A stretch of 64,000 nt of DNA from Wolbachia endosymbiont (group B) of Protocalliphora azurea (GTDB lineage Bacteria > Pseudomonadota > Alphaproteobacteria > Rickettsiales > Anaplasmataceae). Location of the stretch: contig NZ_OX366394.1 in NCBI RefSeq assembly GCF_947251865.1, positions 248,001 through 312,000 of the forward strand, read 5' to 3'. The notes under the pieces were generated by a model that searched no databases, was not told the origin of the DNA, and was given only the letters and a program-made list of their open reading frames with translations. This document shows, piece after piece, positions 18,775 to 28,181 of this stretch. Made by a program: the position numbers and the translations under genes. Positions within the stretch are counted from its first letter, which is position 1. Every line of letters begins with the position of its first letter.

Positions 18775-20241
18775 TTATTTATACATTCTTATTCTGTAAT
18801 TTAGTGCTTCTGCAATATGTGCTCTTTTTATTTCCTCACTTTTTGCAAGATCTGCAATGGTTCTTGCAACTCTTAATATGCGTATGTAGCCTCGATTGGA
18901 AATGTAATTTTCTTTCAGTACGTATTTTAGTAATTCTAATCCTTCCTCGTCTGGCTTAGTTAATGCTTCACCACTTACTTCTGCATTACAATAAATATTC
19001 AATTTACTATAACGCTCAGCTTGAATTTTCCTCGCTGCTATCACTCTTTTTCTAATATTTTCAGTGCTTTCTCCTTCTGAAGAAATTTCAGGAGAGAGTA
19101 TACTAACGTTTGGCATTTCAATGCATATGTCTATTCTATCAAGCAAAGGTCCTGATATTTTATTTCTATAATCTGTGCCGCATTTTGGAGCTTTGTTGCA
19201 CGATCTACTTGCATCACCTAAGTAACCGCACCTGCAGGGATTCATTGCAGCTATAAGTTGAAAATTAGCTGGATAAGTAATGTGAGCATTTGCCCTTGCG
19301 ATAGTGACTTTTCTATCTTCAAGTGGTTGGCGTAGAGAATCAAGCACAAGCCTTGGAAATTCAGGTAGCTCGTCAAGAAATAACACACCATTGTGAGCCA
19401 TGGTAATTTCCCCAGGCTTTGCATTTTTTCCTCCTCCTATCATCGCTGGCATGGAACATGAGTGATGAGGTTCACGAAAGGGACGAGTTACTTTAAATGT
19501 TTCGTTACTGGCTTTTGTTATGCTAGAGATAATATTAACATCAATCATCTCTTGTTCAGTCAAATCGGGTAATAGCCCTATAAATCGCTTAGCAAGCATT
19601 GACTTTCCAGTACCAGGAGGTCCAACAAGAAGCATATTGTGTCCACCTGCTGCTGCAATTTCAGCTGCTCTTTTTGCAACAACTTGACCTTTAATATCCT
19701 TTATATCTGGAACTGAATTTTTTTCTTTGGGCGCAGCGCTATAGTTAAAAGTTACCGGCTGAATTAACTGCTCACCCTTAAAATGTCTGATAATATCGGT
19801 TAATTTCTCTATAGCCAGAATAGAAACATTCTTTACCCATGAAGCTTCTACTCCATTTCCCCTTGGGCAAATTACTCCTTTATTTACCTGTTTTGCATTG
19901 ATTGCTGTTGGAAGTACTCCTGAGATTGGTATGACTCTGCTGTCTAGTGCAAGCTCGCCCATGATTATATAAGACTGAACTTTTTCAACTGGTATCACAT
20001 TCATTACAACAAGTAATCCAACAGCAATAGCTAAGTCATAATGACTACCTTCTTTAAGCAAATCCGCAGGGGAAAGATTAACCGTAATCCTTTTTGGAGG
20101 TAACAGAAGATTGATTGAATTTAACGCTGCTCTGATACGCTCTCTGGATTCTGCAACAGTTTTATCCGGCAGTCCAACAATATTGACTGCTAGTACAACA
20201 TTGCATAATTCTATTATGCCTATTTTGATCAAAATTTGCAA
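18775..20241 (-). CDS. comM: ComM/YifB-type Mg-chelatase-like AAA+ ATPase, native 5' end lost
   Basis: An AAA+ helicase-like ATPase; in naturally transformable bacteria ComM drives branch migration during recombination. Seen: the S5-like domain start IVGLPDKTVAESRERIRAAL, Walker A GPPGTGKSMLAKR, Walker B GVLFLDELPEF, and the C-terminal Mg-chelatase segment. The family's normal N-terminal ~25 residues upstream of IVGLPDK are absent. They are replaced by MQILIKIGIIELCNVVLAVN, which is read from sequence shared with the recombinase 3' end. The gene therefore looks split by prophage integration, and it may be inactive or have a new start. Confidence 0.8.
   Translation of the reverse strand: MQILIKIGIIELCNVVLAVNIVGLPDKTVAESRERIRAALNSINLLLPPKRITVNLSPADLLKEGSHYDLAIAVGLLVVMNVIPVEKVQSYIIMGELALDSRVIPISGVLPTAINAKQVNKGVICPRGNGVEASWVKNVSILAIEKLTDIIRHFKGEQLIQPVTFNYSAAPKEKNSVPDIKDIKGQVVAKRAAEIAAAGGHNMLLVGPPGTGKSMLAKRFIGLLPDLTEQEMIDVNIISSITKASNETFKVTRPFREPHHSCSMPAMIGGGKNAKPGEITMAHNGVLFLDELPEFPRLVLDSLRQPLEDRKVTIARANAHITYPANFQLIAAMNPCRCGYLGDASRSCNKAPKCGTDYRNKISGPLLDRIDICIEMPNVSILSPEISSEGESTENIRKRVIAARKIQAERYSKLNIYCNAEVSGEALTKPDEEGLELLKYVLKENYISNRGYIRILRVARTIADLAKSEEIKRAHIAEALNYRIRMYK
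20162..20241. other. Prophage-chromosome junction (putative att site) in comM
   Basis: Over these 80 bp the end of the serine recombinase frame and the start of the comM frame overlap in different frames. The ordered comM homology begins at about 20185, and phage homology ends at about 20225. The exact core cannot be fixed without the other prophage end. Confidence 0.6.
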
Positions 20242-21793
20242 GACTTTTTATGCGAAATACTATATACAAGTGATTGTGATTGATTTCAATTTGATGAATT
20301 AACATTCTAATAATATTTTGCTTAGTCTGCCAATCCACTTGATCAAGCTTTGATTCAACACTTGAGGAAAAGTTTTTCAAGCTATCTGTAACAAGGCTCA
20401 ATTCTTGTTGTAGTTTTTTTTGATCAAGCGTTCTTTCTTTCTCTTCTTCAATTTCTTTCAAATGCTGTTTCATTGTTGTGATTCTTGGTTCAAATTCTTC
20501 TTGGCTTATAAACCCTTTAGCATAGCTATCAATAAATTTTTTGATACTTAATCTTAACTTACTTTCTTGCTTTTCACGTGTTTGATTATGTAAAGGTTTT
20601 TTGTTCTCTGATAATCTACGTTGATATTCATTTGCAATCCTATCTGGCTCTTTCAAGATACTCTTGACTTCTTCCCATATAACTCCATCTAATATATCAG
20701 TGCGTATTGATTTATTATCGCAGATTTTATTGCCATTGAATTTGCTAGAGTTTGTACCAGAGCAACGATAGTAATAATATGTCGACTTTTTATGAACGTG
20801 GTTTGTACCACAATAAGTATATTGACAACGTTGACATACCATTAAACCTTGCAATAAATATGTTTCTCTTCTTTGTCGTACTCTTGCTCTTTGCCTATTT
20901 TCAGTTAGTTGTGCCTGCACTGAATCAAATAAATGCTCATTGATTATTTTTGGTACTGGAATATAAGTCCAATTCTCTTTATCACTATTAAAGCGACCAC
21001 TTTTAAGTTTACCACAAGTTCCTTTTTTTGATTTTTTTACTTGTGGTTTTGAGCATGTCCTAGTTTTACCATAAGCTGCTTGTCCTATATAAGCAGGATT
21101 TTTTAACATGTTCCAAATAGTGCTCCTTTTCCAATACCTTTTTCCTGTTCGTGTTATTACCGGTATCTTATTCAGTTCATGTACAACTTCTCCTATACTT
21201 GCTCTTTCTTGGCCAACCCAACTAAATATTTTACGCACTATATTTGCCTCTTCTTCATCAACCTCAAATTTAGCACTTCCTTTACCTACGTGTTTTGCTA
21301 TGTAGCGATAACCGTAAGGCGCCCTACCCATCACACTTATACACCCAGCTTTGGCCGCATGAAGTTTACCTCTACGGTTTCGTTCCATAATCTTTGCACG
21401 TTCATACTCTGCTATTGCTCCCTGAATCTGTAGAAATAAATGGGAATCAGGATTATCATCAAACTTATGATTCAAAAATACTATTTCAGATCCAGCCTTT
21501 TTAAACTCTTCGAGTAAGATCATTTGATATGAAAATTTCCGTGATAGCCGATCAGGTGAATGAATATATATCTTATCAATCTTACCTTCTGCTACTCTAT
21601 CACGTAAACTCTCTAAGCCAGGACGTTCTAAGTTTGATCCACTGTAACCATTATCAACAAACCTATGCTCATCTAATAATTCATGTCCATCGCTACTAAT
21701 GCGACGCTCCAATTCTACAATCTGACTCTCTATCGTATTCTCCTGTGCCTGTTGTCTTGATGAAACCCTTGCATACAAGCTTACGGTTGTCAT
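20162..21793 (-). CDS. Large serine recombinase (phage integrase)
   Basis: A 543-residue site-specific recombinase. The resolvase catalytic domain starts VSLYARVSSRQQAQ with nucleophile Ser near residue 11. The recombinase domain is followed by a zinc ribbon (CQRCQYTYCGTNH to YYRCSG to ICDNKS) and then a long coiled coil typical of large serine integrases. The last ~20 residues (after FRIKSL) are read across the attachment junction into comM DNA, so the pre-integration C-terminus probably differed. It is transcribed toward the attachment site. Confidence 0.92.
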   Translation of the reverse strand: MTTVSLYARVSSRQQAQENTIESQIVELERRISSDGHELLDEHRFVDNGYSGSNLERPGLESLRDRVAEGKIDKIYIHSPDRLSRKFSYQMILLEEFKKAGSEIVFLNHKFDDNPDSHLFLQIQGAIAEYERAKIMERNRRGKLHAAKAGCISVMGRAPYGYRYIAKHVGKGSAKFEVDEEEANIVRKIFSWVGQERASIGEVVHELNKIPVITRTGKRYWKRSTIWNMLKNPAYIGQAAYGKTRTCSKPQVKKSKKGTCGKLKSGRFNSDKENWTYIPVPKIINEHLFDSVQAQLTENRQRARVRQRRETYLLQGLMVCQRCQYTYCGTNHVHKKSTYYYYRCSGTNSSKFNGNKICDNKSIRTDILDGVIWEEVKSILKEPDRIANEYQRRLSENKKPLHNQTREKQESKLRLSIKKFIDSYAKGFISQEEFEPRITTMKQHLKEIEEEKERTLDQKKLQQELSLVTDSLKNFSSSVESKLDQVDWQTKQNIIRMLIHQIEINHNHLYIVFRIKSLANFDQNRHNRIMQCCTSSQYCWTAG

Positions 21794-21911
21794 TTTCTTC
21801 TACCTCCTTTATTTTATATTTCAATAATTGTTCATAAGCATCTGCCAAATATGTACCTGCCAACCGACTGGGCTCATAACGGCAATAAATAGTTAAATCC
21901 CCTTTTTGCAT
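21696..21911 (-). CDS. Small ORF upstream of the recombinase
   Basis: A 71-residue frame whose first ~43 residues (QKGDLTIYCRYEPSRLAGTY, then LADAYEQLLKYKIKEVEEND) look like genuine protein. The remainder overlaps the recombinase N-terminus in another frame. An AGGAAG ribosome site lies 6 nt ahead of the ATG. It is probably the first gene after the promoter at 22052-22080, with the recombinase translated from within it. I recognise no family. Confidence 0.5.
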   Translation of the reverse strand: MQKGDLTIYCRYEPSRLAGTYLADAYEQLLKYKIKEVEENDNRKLVCKGFIKTTGTGEYDRESDCRIGASH

Positions 21912-22051
21912 GTTTTTCTTCCTGTGAATTTTCTTATAGGTTAGGAGACTTCTATTGCCATAGCTAAAAGAAAACGTTTACCATTTTAAACTAAACACCT
22001 TATTTAAAAAAGCTGTCTAGTTCGCACAAACAAGAAATTCTCCCTAATAAA

Positions 22052-22080
22052 TATACAAGATTTGAAAAAATTATGTCCAA
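22052..22080 (-). promoter_or_regulatory. Phage promoter copy 1 (toward recombinase)
   Basis: Read on the minus strand: TTGGAC (22075-22080), 17 bp, TGTATA (22052-22057). It shares near-identical spacer sequence (ATTTTTTCAAATCT) with the copies near 30.3 kb. It drives leftward over the small ORF and the recombinase, with a leader of about 135 nt. Confidence 0.7.
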
Positions 22081-22098
22081 AAAATCTTTACTTGAATT

Positions 22099-22115
22099 AT
22101 CATATTATGTATGAT
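22099..22115. promoter_or_regulatory. Operator-like inverted repeat
   Basis: ATCATA-TTATG-TATGAT is a perfect 6-bp inverted repeat with a 5-bp spacer. It sits inside a possible rightward promoter (TTGAAT at 22092-22097, 17 bp, TATGGC at 22115-22120) just before the 22135 gene. It lies between two divergent units, a usual place for a phage repressor site. No repressor gene is seen nearby. Confidence 0.4.
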
Positions 22116-22134
22116 ATGGCTTATTTAAAGTATC

Positions 22135-23331
22135 ATGAATGTTTATCCAAATAATGAATTCTGGGAGAGTGATTTAGAAGTTCCTGTTAACCTTTTACTA
22201 GAACGTTTTCAGGATTCTAATGTACGTCAATCTTGGTTAGATTCCCTTTCTGGTAAACAACTTAGCATCATTTTTCAGCATTGCTTTAAAAATCATTTAA
22301 ATGGACAACTTTTTCAGGACGGAGATTATGACGATAGATCCACTCAACAAAAACGTAAGATACTTACCAGTTACTCTGACTCTCTTTTTGACTATTATCT
22401 CATTAGCTACTTTGATCGTACGAAACTTGAGGCTACGGTCAGTGAAGTGGCAAGATTTGCTCTGACTGAGAAGTTAATGAGATCGTACCTGGTAAAAAAC
22501 AATACCAAGTATGATAAAAGATCCTTATTGTTTTTACTATTTCACATAAATTGCGAACTTCTAAAATCTGTTTATCACTTTGATAAAGTGCAAAAGAAAG
22601 GTTTCGTATCATTTGCTTTACAGAAATCACCAAGACAAATCAATACTTCATTTAAGGAATTTATGTCACGAGAAGCCGTAGAGCAGATACTTAAGGATGA
22701 TGACCAGTTGCAGGGTTTTTTCCATCATCAAGATCGAATATATATGTTTGTACGTCGAGGAAGTGACATGGATTTACTGCTTAATTCAAACAAAGTTGTT
22801 CATGGTCATAAACCTGAGTGGATGATTTTAGATTTCTCTCTTGATGGCACTCAGGTTAATCTCTGTGCTAAAAATACTAACAAGGCTGTGGAAATAGCAA
22901 ATAGCATTGTAAGTGGGTATTTTGACTGCGAATGTACTTTTGTAAATATACAAGATAAGAACTTTCCATTACAAGTGCACAAATTTCTTCAAGCATGTAT
23001 AGATGGTTCTGACCCTGACATTTGTATATTTGAGTTAAATTTTAAGTCAGATTATTTTAAAAATAGTAATACATATCTTACTTTAAGTGTAAAACCGTAT
23101 GATCCTATTGCACCAGAGTTACATATTTTAAAGCCAGCTATTGGCAACATACTACAATCTATTCAATCAGCTAAAGTAATGTTCCAAAACAAAAAGGTAA
23201 CATTTTCTTTCAAAATAAGTGGGGAAGTTTATTATTCAGAGCATCCACTCAATAAAAAAGAAAGAGAGGACCTGAAGAAACATATGGAACAATCTTATGG
23301 TCTTAAAATTCTTTCACGAGCAAATTGCTGA
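22135..23331 (+). CDS. Unknown phage protein, first gene of a two-gene cassette
   Basis: A 398-residue protein with no motif I recognise. The N-terminal ~200 residues are helical and charged; the C-terminal half alternates strands (ILKPAIGNILQSIQSAKVMF, NKKVTFSFKISGEVYYSEHP) and ends in a basic helix. It faces away from the recombinase. Its last 35 bases overlap the next gene, implying that the two proteins are made together and perhaps interact. Composition matches the surrounding phage genes. Confidence 0.75.
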   Translation: MNVYPNNEFWESDLEVPVNLLLERFQDSNVRQSWLDSLSGKQLSIIFQHCFKNHLNGQLFQDGDYDDRSTQQKRKILTSYSDSLFDYYLISYFDRTKLEATVSEVARFALTEKLMRSYLVKNNTKYDKRSLLFLLFHINCELLKSVYHFDKVQKKGFVSFALQKSPRQINTSFKEFMSREAVEQILKDDDQLQGFFHHQDRIYMFVRRGSDMDLLLNSNKVVHGHKPEWMILDFSLDGTQVNLCAKNTNKAVEIANSIVSGYFDCECTFVNIQDKNFPLQVHKFLQACIDGSDPDICIFELNFKSDYFKNSNTYLTLSVKPYDPIAPELHILKPAIGNILQSIQSAKVMFQNKKVTFSFKISGEVYYSEHPLNKKEREDLKKHMEQSYGLKILSRANC

Positions 23332-24406
23332 TCTTTTAAGTTCAAATAGTTCCTGGATTAATCCAAGCCAAAATCATATTAAAGCAGCAAGATACTTATT
23401 CGATCTTGGATTGATAAAAATGCAAGAAAGGTATTATATTGTTTGCTCTCGTGAAGAAGATCATCTTGATTGGCCAAATGTAATTGATTCAAGTTGTAGC
23501 AATGAGATTTTTATCGATTCAGACTTTGATGAAGCATGTGATGACGCTATTTGTGAAAACTGTTCTCGTCATATTCTGCCTAATACTTATCAAAAACAGA
23601 GATTTCATCTCTTATCCATATACTTAAATACAGAAAAGGTCATAGACTGGTTTGAAACAAAGTTGAATGATTCAAAACTTATGTGGGAAAAAGTGGAAAA
23701 AGGAGTTTATTATATTTGTAATCAAGGTCGCATTGTAAATCTAATAATCCTTGATTTGTGTACTGATGCGATATTTTTAACTATAGATAAACTTAGAGTC
23801 CACCCTACAGTTCTCATCACTCTAAAAAAAGATATACCAAATCTATTACTGAATCTATATGTAGTGCCAATGGTGAAACTGTTTTGTCAGCTTAAGACTG
23901 TAACTGAGATATTCCAAGAGGCAGCTAAAAAAGGAGTACCAGAGGTAGTAGAAAATACTTCTTTGCAAGTTTTACCAGCTTCATATATTTCGCTTAAACG
24001 TGTTGAACCAATTATACCAACAAAGCTTTTGGAATTACAAGTAGTTAAAGGTATGGTATATGTTAATAGTATTGAAGTTATAAATAAAAAAGCTGCATCA
24101 TGCCTTAATATTTTTCGAATATTGTTCAAGCAATTTTTACATGACTGTGAGAAAGAATTACCACCTGAAAAACATACACTTCTCAATATTAATCAGTTAG
24201 AAAAACTCTTGGGACTTAGTTTAGAAGCAGATTTAGAACATCAAATCAGAAAACCATTAAATAAAATGCAAAGAACAATCAAAGCTACACTTGCTGAGAA
24301 ATTAGGATTAAGTATTGAACGTGATGATGTAATACAAACCCTTGGTTGGCAAAGATCATCATATGGTTATCGTATTAACCCTTTTACTTTGACTATAAAA
24401 AAATAG
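23297..24406 (+). CDS. Unknown phage protein with possible zinc site, second gene of cassette
   Basis: A 369-residue protein. Near residues 75-95 it has ACDDAICENCSRHILPN, a compact CxxC that could bind zinc. The C-terminus (ERDDVIQTLGWQRSSYGYRI followed by NPFTLTIKK) resembles the wing of a winged helix, suggesting nucleic-acid binding; this is inference by eye. It overlaps the upstream gene and ends 12 bp from the convergent primase gene. I cannot name a family. Confidence 0.75.
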   Translation: MVLKFFHEQIADLLSSNSSWINPSQNHIKAARYLFDLGLIKMQERYYIVCSREEDHLDWPNVIDSSCSNEIFIDSDFDEACDDAICENCSRHILPNTYQKQRFHLLSIYLNTEKVIDWFETKLNDSKLMWEKVEKGVYYICNQGRIVNLIILDLCTDAIFLTIDKLRVHPTVLITLKKDIPNLLLNLYVVPMVKLFCQLKTVTEIFQEAAKKGVPEVVENTSLQVLPASYISLKRVEPIIPTKLLELQVVKGMVYVNSIEVINKKAASCLNIFRILFKQFLHDCEKELPPEKHTLLNINQLEKLLGLSLEADLEHQIRKPLNKMQRTIKATLAEKLGLSIERDDVIQTLGWQRSSYGYRINPFTLTIKK

Positions 24407-24418
24407 AGTTTTTTGTTA

Positions 24419-26431
24419 TCAAAAATAGTTTTTTTCAGCTCCATGAATAAATTTTCCCACTCCACGTGCAAATGGTCCTGTTTTTACATCAAGCCATTTA
24501 TCCTCTTTTGAACCATTACCCATTCCTTTAACTATTTGCTTTGCCTGTAAAAGCTCTTGCACTATACGCTCTAATCTATCTCTTCCCATACTATGAAAAA
24601 CTTCAGGCAGTCTATGTCGTTGTTTATGTATTCCCGCACTTCCTGTGTGAGTAAATGGATGTCCTGAAATAGCAGCTCGCGCAATTGAATCAATAAGATA
24701 TATTTTAAGATCTTTATCGCTAATATTTTGAGCTTTTAATTGTTCAGTAATGTCTTCCAATAGCCCTGTTTCTTCATTTCTTAGGTAAGTGCGTATGGTA
24801 CGATCAGCCAGGCCATTTGCCTTAACAACAGCTCCATAAAATAGTGCATTTTGTCTTGGGATTTTTCCAATTGACCTAAAAATCATTGGTTTAGTCATAT
24901 CTTCAACAGGCCAAAAAGCAAAAGAACACCTGACTCCATTTACGAGAGCAGAAGTACCTCGAATAGCATCTCGTGCTTGCTCTACTGTTGATATAGGCTT
25001 TTCTCCCTTCAGCTTTCTCATATGATGTGCAGTAATTATTGAAGCTCCAGTGCTACATGCTAAATCAGATAATAAACACATGAGATAATCCCCTACTGCT
25101 GGGTCAGCATTTAAATCTGCATGAATGAAAGAAGCAAGGGGATCAAATATAATGAGCTTTAAATCCTTTATTCTGCTCAGCTGCTTCATTACCAACTCAA
25201 ATTCTGGAGATATTTCTACAACTTTACCGCGAACATTCTTAAGTATGGTAAATGATCCTCCTATATTTGGCAATGGTACAATAAATAGCCTATCTTTATA
25301 TTTTAATCTCTCGCATTTTGGATCAAGTCGTTCTAAGCGACGATGTATTTCATTTGTATCATCTTCTGCAGAAAATACCACAACAGATCCGTGTTCAGTA
25401 ACAAGTTGGCCAAATCCGCATACCTGATCTATGCTAGCTGCAACCTTGAGGGCTAGGTCAAGAAGAAGCATACCTTTACCAGTATCACCCATTGCAGCTA
25501 AAATAGATGTGACACCCAAAGGAAATAATCCTTCAACCAAGAATCTTTGCTTTGGTACTGGACCTACAAAACGCTCTACACTCCAGCTGAAAATATCAAG
25601 TGGTGGTTTAATAATTATTTTTCTTGAGTTTTTTTCAATAAATTCCGAAACATTTATTCCCTCTAACAGACAAGCAGCAGCATCCCAACTCCTTGGTTTA
25701 TTCGGTGGAATCTTAAGCGTAGCAAGTGATGCAACACCAAGTTCTAAAAGCTTCTTTTCAGCGTTTTTAGCATATTTATTACCTGCTTCATCATTGTCCG
25801 GCCAAATGATAATATGTTTACCTTTTAGCGGAGTCCAATCTGTTTTATCAAGGGTAGCATTTGCTCCAAACATTGCTGTTGTTGCAGTTATTCCTTTCTC
25901 TATAAGTGCTTCTGCGCATTTTTCTCCTTCAACCAGAATAACCTTATCGGACTTTAAAATACCTGGAATATTATAGAGAGGTCTTATCTCTGGCTCTTTG
26001 AATCTTTGTTTTTTAACATCAAATGGTTTAAACTGTTTTTTCTCTAAAGGAGGATCATAACGGTAGACTATTACGATTACTTGGTTATTTTCATCGTAGT
26101 AGTTCCAACTACAAGTCAGGTATTGTTCTAGATCTCTAATATTATTTTTTTCTTTGATGCCAAGCCATTCACTTATTGAGAGCATTACTTCAGGAAACTC
26201 TGTTTTTGCATTCTTCCCGTGTACTGTTGCCCAAAGGTCAATAATGTCACCACCTTCTCCTGTTGCAAAATCTTTCCATAATCCAGCTCTTTCACCTGTT
26301 AACTCTATTACAGTGCTTTTGCCTTTGTTACCCTGTACATCACCTACATAAAACTTATCACCACGAAATGTTCCTCTTGGTAGTAAGTGAAAAAGACAAG
26401 ATCTGATGTTTTGCACAAGCTGGGTTTTCAC
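24419..26431 (-). CDS. Toprim primase fused to RecA-fold helicase (phage replication protein)
   Basis: A 670-residue replication protein. Residues 1-~75 carry a primase-type leader (FYVGDVQG to GEGGDIIDLW). The Toprim domain has VILVEGEK (164-171) and WPDNDEAG (210-217). A RepA/DnaB-like RecA fold follows with Walker A GDTGKG (315-320), VVVFSAEDDTNEIHRRL, Walker B LIIFDPL and the sensor TAHHMRK. The C-terminal ~100 residues may be a winged helix. The start is GTG. It ends the leftward replication operon. Confidence 0.85.
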   Translation of the reverse strand: MKTQLVQNIRSCLFHLLPRGTFRGDKFYVGDVQGNKGKSTVIELTGERAGLWKDFATGEGGDIIDLWATVHGKNAKTEFPEVMLSISEWLGIKEKNNIRDLEQYLTCSWNYYDENNQVIVIVYRYDPPLEKKQFKPFDVKKQRFKEPEIRPLYNIPGILKSDKVILVEGEKCAEALIEKGITATTAMFGANATLDKTDWTPLKGKHIIIWPDNDEAGNKYAKNAEKKLLELGVASLATLKIPPNKPRSWDAAACLLEGINVSEFIEKNSRKIIIKPPLDIFSWSVERFVGPVPKQRFLVEGLFPLGVTSILAAMGDTGKGMLLLDLALKVAASIDQVCGFGQLVTEHGSVVVFSAEDDTNEIHRRLERLDPKCERLKYKDRLFIVPLPNIGGSFTILKNVRGKVVEISPEFELVMKQLSRIKDLKLIIFDPLASFIHADLNADPAVGDYLMCLLSDLACSTGASIITAHHMRKLKGEKPISTVEQARDAIRGTSALVNGVRCSFAFWPVEDMTKPMIFRSIGKIPRQNALFYGAVVKANGLADRTIRTYLRNEETGLLEDITEQLKAQNISDKDLKIYLIDSIARAAISGHPFTHTGSAGIHKQRHRLPEVFHSMGRDRLERIVQELLQAKQIVKGMGNGSKEDKWLDVKTGPFARGVGKFIHGAEKNYF

Positions 26432-26446
26432 GTTTTTGCAGACAAA

Positions 26447-27673
26447 TTAAGCCGTAGCTATAACTTTAGAATTCTGCCAACGCCCATTTACTCTGCTAAT
26501 GAATTTTGCTGGTATTGATTTACCGTTTCTTAGCTCATATACTACTTGCAAGACATTTGTACGTTTACTTGGTTGAAACATTACAATACCAGACGTATAA
26601 AAACTTCTTAAAGCATTAGCACCAATTAAAGCTTGAAAAGGACTTTTTGCGAGTGTAGCTGTGGATACTTTTCTGGTATGACGTGTAATAATGATTCCAG
26701 CCATAGGATTAATTACAGAACGTAGTTTTTCTACTCTGCTTTGCAGGCCAGAAAACATATTTTCATAGTCAAGAGAATCCAAAACGATAAGATCTATCGT
26801 TTTAAATTTTTCTCCTATTATATCTTTTATTCTCTCTATACCTTCATCATTTAAAGTTAATCTCATCTTTGTAGTAACAATCAAGTTTTCCTCTGCTAGA
26901 TTTGGCAGCCTTTGATTAGTTATGATTTGTTGTATGCGTTCCCTGATATAATTGTACTCCATCTCATTTTGCAGATAGATTATTTTTAGTGGCCTTGCTG
27001 ACTTCATCTTAAGAAACGACACTCCTGCTGCAAGATGTGCAAGCAAAGAGAGAAGAAAATAACTTTTGCCAACCTTTGGCGTACCACCAATGACTAAAAG
27101 ACCACCTGGAGTGAGAATTCGTGGAGCTATTATATCTTCTGGTATTGGTGATTGATCACTTAAGTACTGCTTTACAGAAAATATTTTTTCTTCTCTTTTC
27201 CGCCCTTTTTTTTCTCCACTCTTTGATTTTTTATTGAGCCACTTTCTAGCAGAATATATATCACCCTTAATTAAAATCCAAAGATCAATAATATCACCAC
27301 CAGTTCCTTCAGTAAAATTACGCCAATCACCAGCTTCCTTACCTACTATTTTAACTGTAATTGTATTTCCATTTAAGTCTCCAATATAAGTTTTTTCTCG
27401 GTAAAACTCACCATTTGGAAGTAGGTAAGAAACACACTCCTTGATATTATCAATCAATAACATCTTTAACTCTTTTTGCTTTTTAGACATAAAATTCCCA
27501 TACATATTTTTCATACGTGTAAAGTTGAGATTAGCTAGCTCACAAACAGTTTCAAAAGATTTTGAATTCAGCCAATTAATTGCTTCTTCTCTTAGCTTTG
27601 GGTTTTTTCCTACTGCGTCCTGAATACCTCTAGTAACGACAGCAGACCAAAGCTTTTCCTCGTCGTACTTCAA
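26447..27673 (-). CDS. RepA-like RecA-fold ATPase sharing the primase leader domain
   Basis: A 408-residue ATPase. Residues ~70-135 (LLPNGEFYREKTYIGDLNG to GTGGDIIDLW) match the N-terminus of the adjacent 670-residue protein, but the Toprim domain is missing. The ATPase has Walker A GGTPKVGKS (196-204), IIYLQNEMEYNYI, Walker B LIVLDSLD and ITRHTRK. It begins with TTG overlapping the upstream stop (TTGA). It probably arose by duplication and works beside the primase-helicase. Confidence 0.8.
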   Translation of the reverse strand: MKYDEEKLWSAVVTRGIQDAVGKNPKLREEAINWLNSKSFETVCELANLNFTRMKNMYGNFMSKKQKELKMLLIDNIKECVSYLLPNGEFYREKTYIGDLNGNTITVKIVGKEAGDWRNFTEGTGGDIIDLWILIKGDIYSARKWLNKKSKSGEKKGRKREEKIFSVKQYLSDQSPIPEDIIAPRILTPGGLLVIGGTPKVGKSYFLLSLLAHLAAGVSFLKMKSARPLKIIYLQNEMEYNYIRERIQQIITNQRLPNLAEENLIVTTKMRLTLNDEGIERIKDIIGEKFKTIDLIVLDSLDYENMFSGLQSRVEKLRSVINPMAGIIITRHTRKVSTATLAKSPFQALIGANALRSFYTSGIVMFQPSKRTNVLQVVYELRNGKSIPAKFISRVNGRWQNSKVIATA

Positions 27674-28158
27674 AATGGTACTCTGTCAATTTCATAATTT
27701 TTGCGGTATTCTGGAGTAACTACCGAGGCAATTTTGTTCTTCTCTCCATATTCATCAGTTATAACACCTACCTTTACTGTAAACTCTAAGCCATTTAATT
27801 CTGCAACTGAATTTAACTTACGAGCAAGGATTGCATTTTCTGAGTTATCATGTGGATGAATGTCACGTGCCGATTCCAAGATACTGCGAAGCATAGAGCG
27901 ACCCATTTCTCCCCAAGTATCTTCTGCTTTACTACTTTTAATACCAATTATTTGATAAATTTTGTGCTTTGCGTATGGGCCTTCAATAACGGTAAATTCT
28001 GTATTTAAATAAATGCTACCGGTAGTGGGGCTTTTAGTAAACCAATGCTCATAACCTCCAGGCTTGATTGTCATTTTTACCTTTACTATTGTACCTTTTG
28101 GTATCAATCTACTTTGCGGTTTTACAGTGTTAAAATCAGTTAATAGGTTTTGTAACAT
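27670..28158 (-). CDS. Possible single-strand-DNA-binding-like phage protein
   Basis: A 162-residue protein rich in strands, with the pattern GTIVKVKMTIKPGG, TEFTVIEGPYAKHKI, and GLEFTVKVGVITDEYGEKNK. It resembles the OB-fold phage ssDNA-binding proteins found next to Sak-type annealases, but no decisive motif is present. It has a good ribosome site (GGAGAG) and overlaps the next gene by four bases. Context between a Sak4-like ATPase and replication ATPases supports a DNA-metabolism role. Confidence 0.6.
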   Translation of the reverse strand: MLQNLLTDFNTVKPQSRLIPKGTIVKVKMTIKPGGYEHWFTKSPTTGSIYLNTEFTVIEGPYAKHKIYQIIGIKSSKAEDTWGEMGRSMLRSILESARDIHPHDNSENAILARKLNSVAELNGLEFTVKVGVITDEYGEKNKIASVVTPEYRKNYEIDRVPF

Positions 28159-28181
28159 ATATCACTCTCCATGTTTAAATT

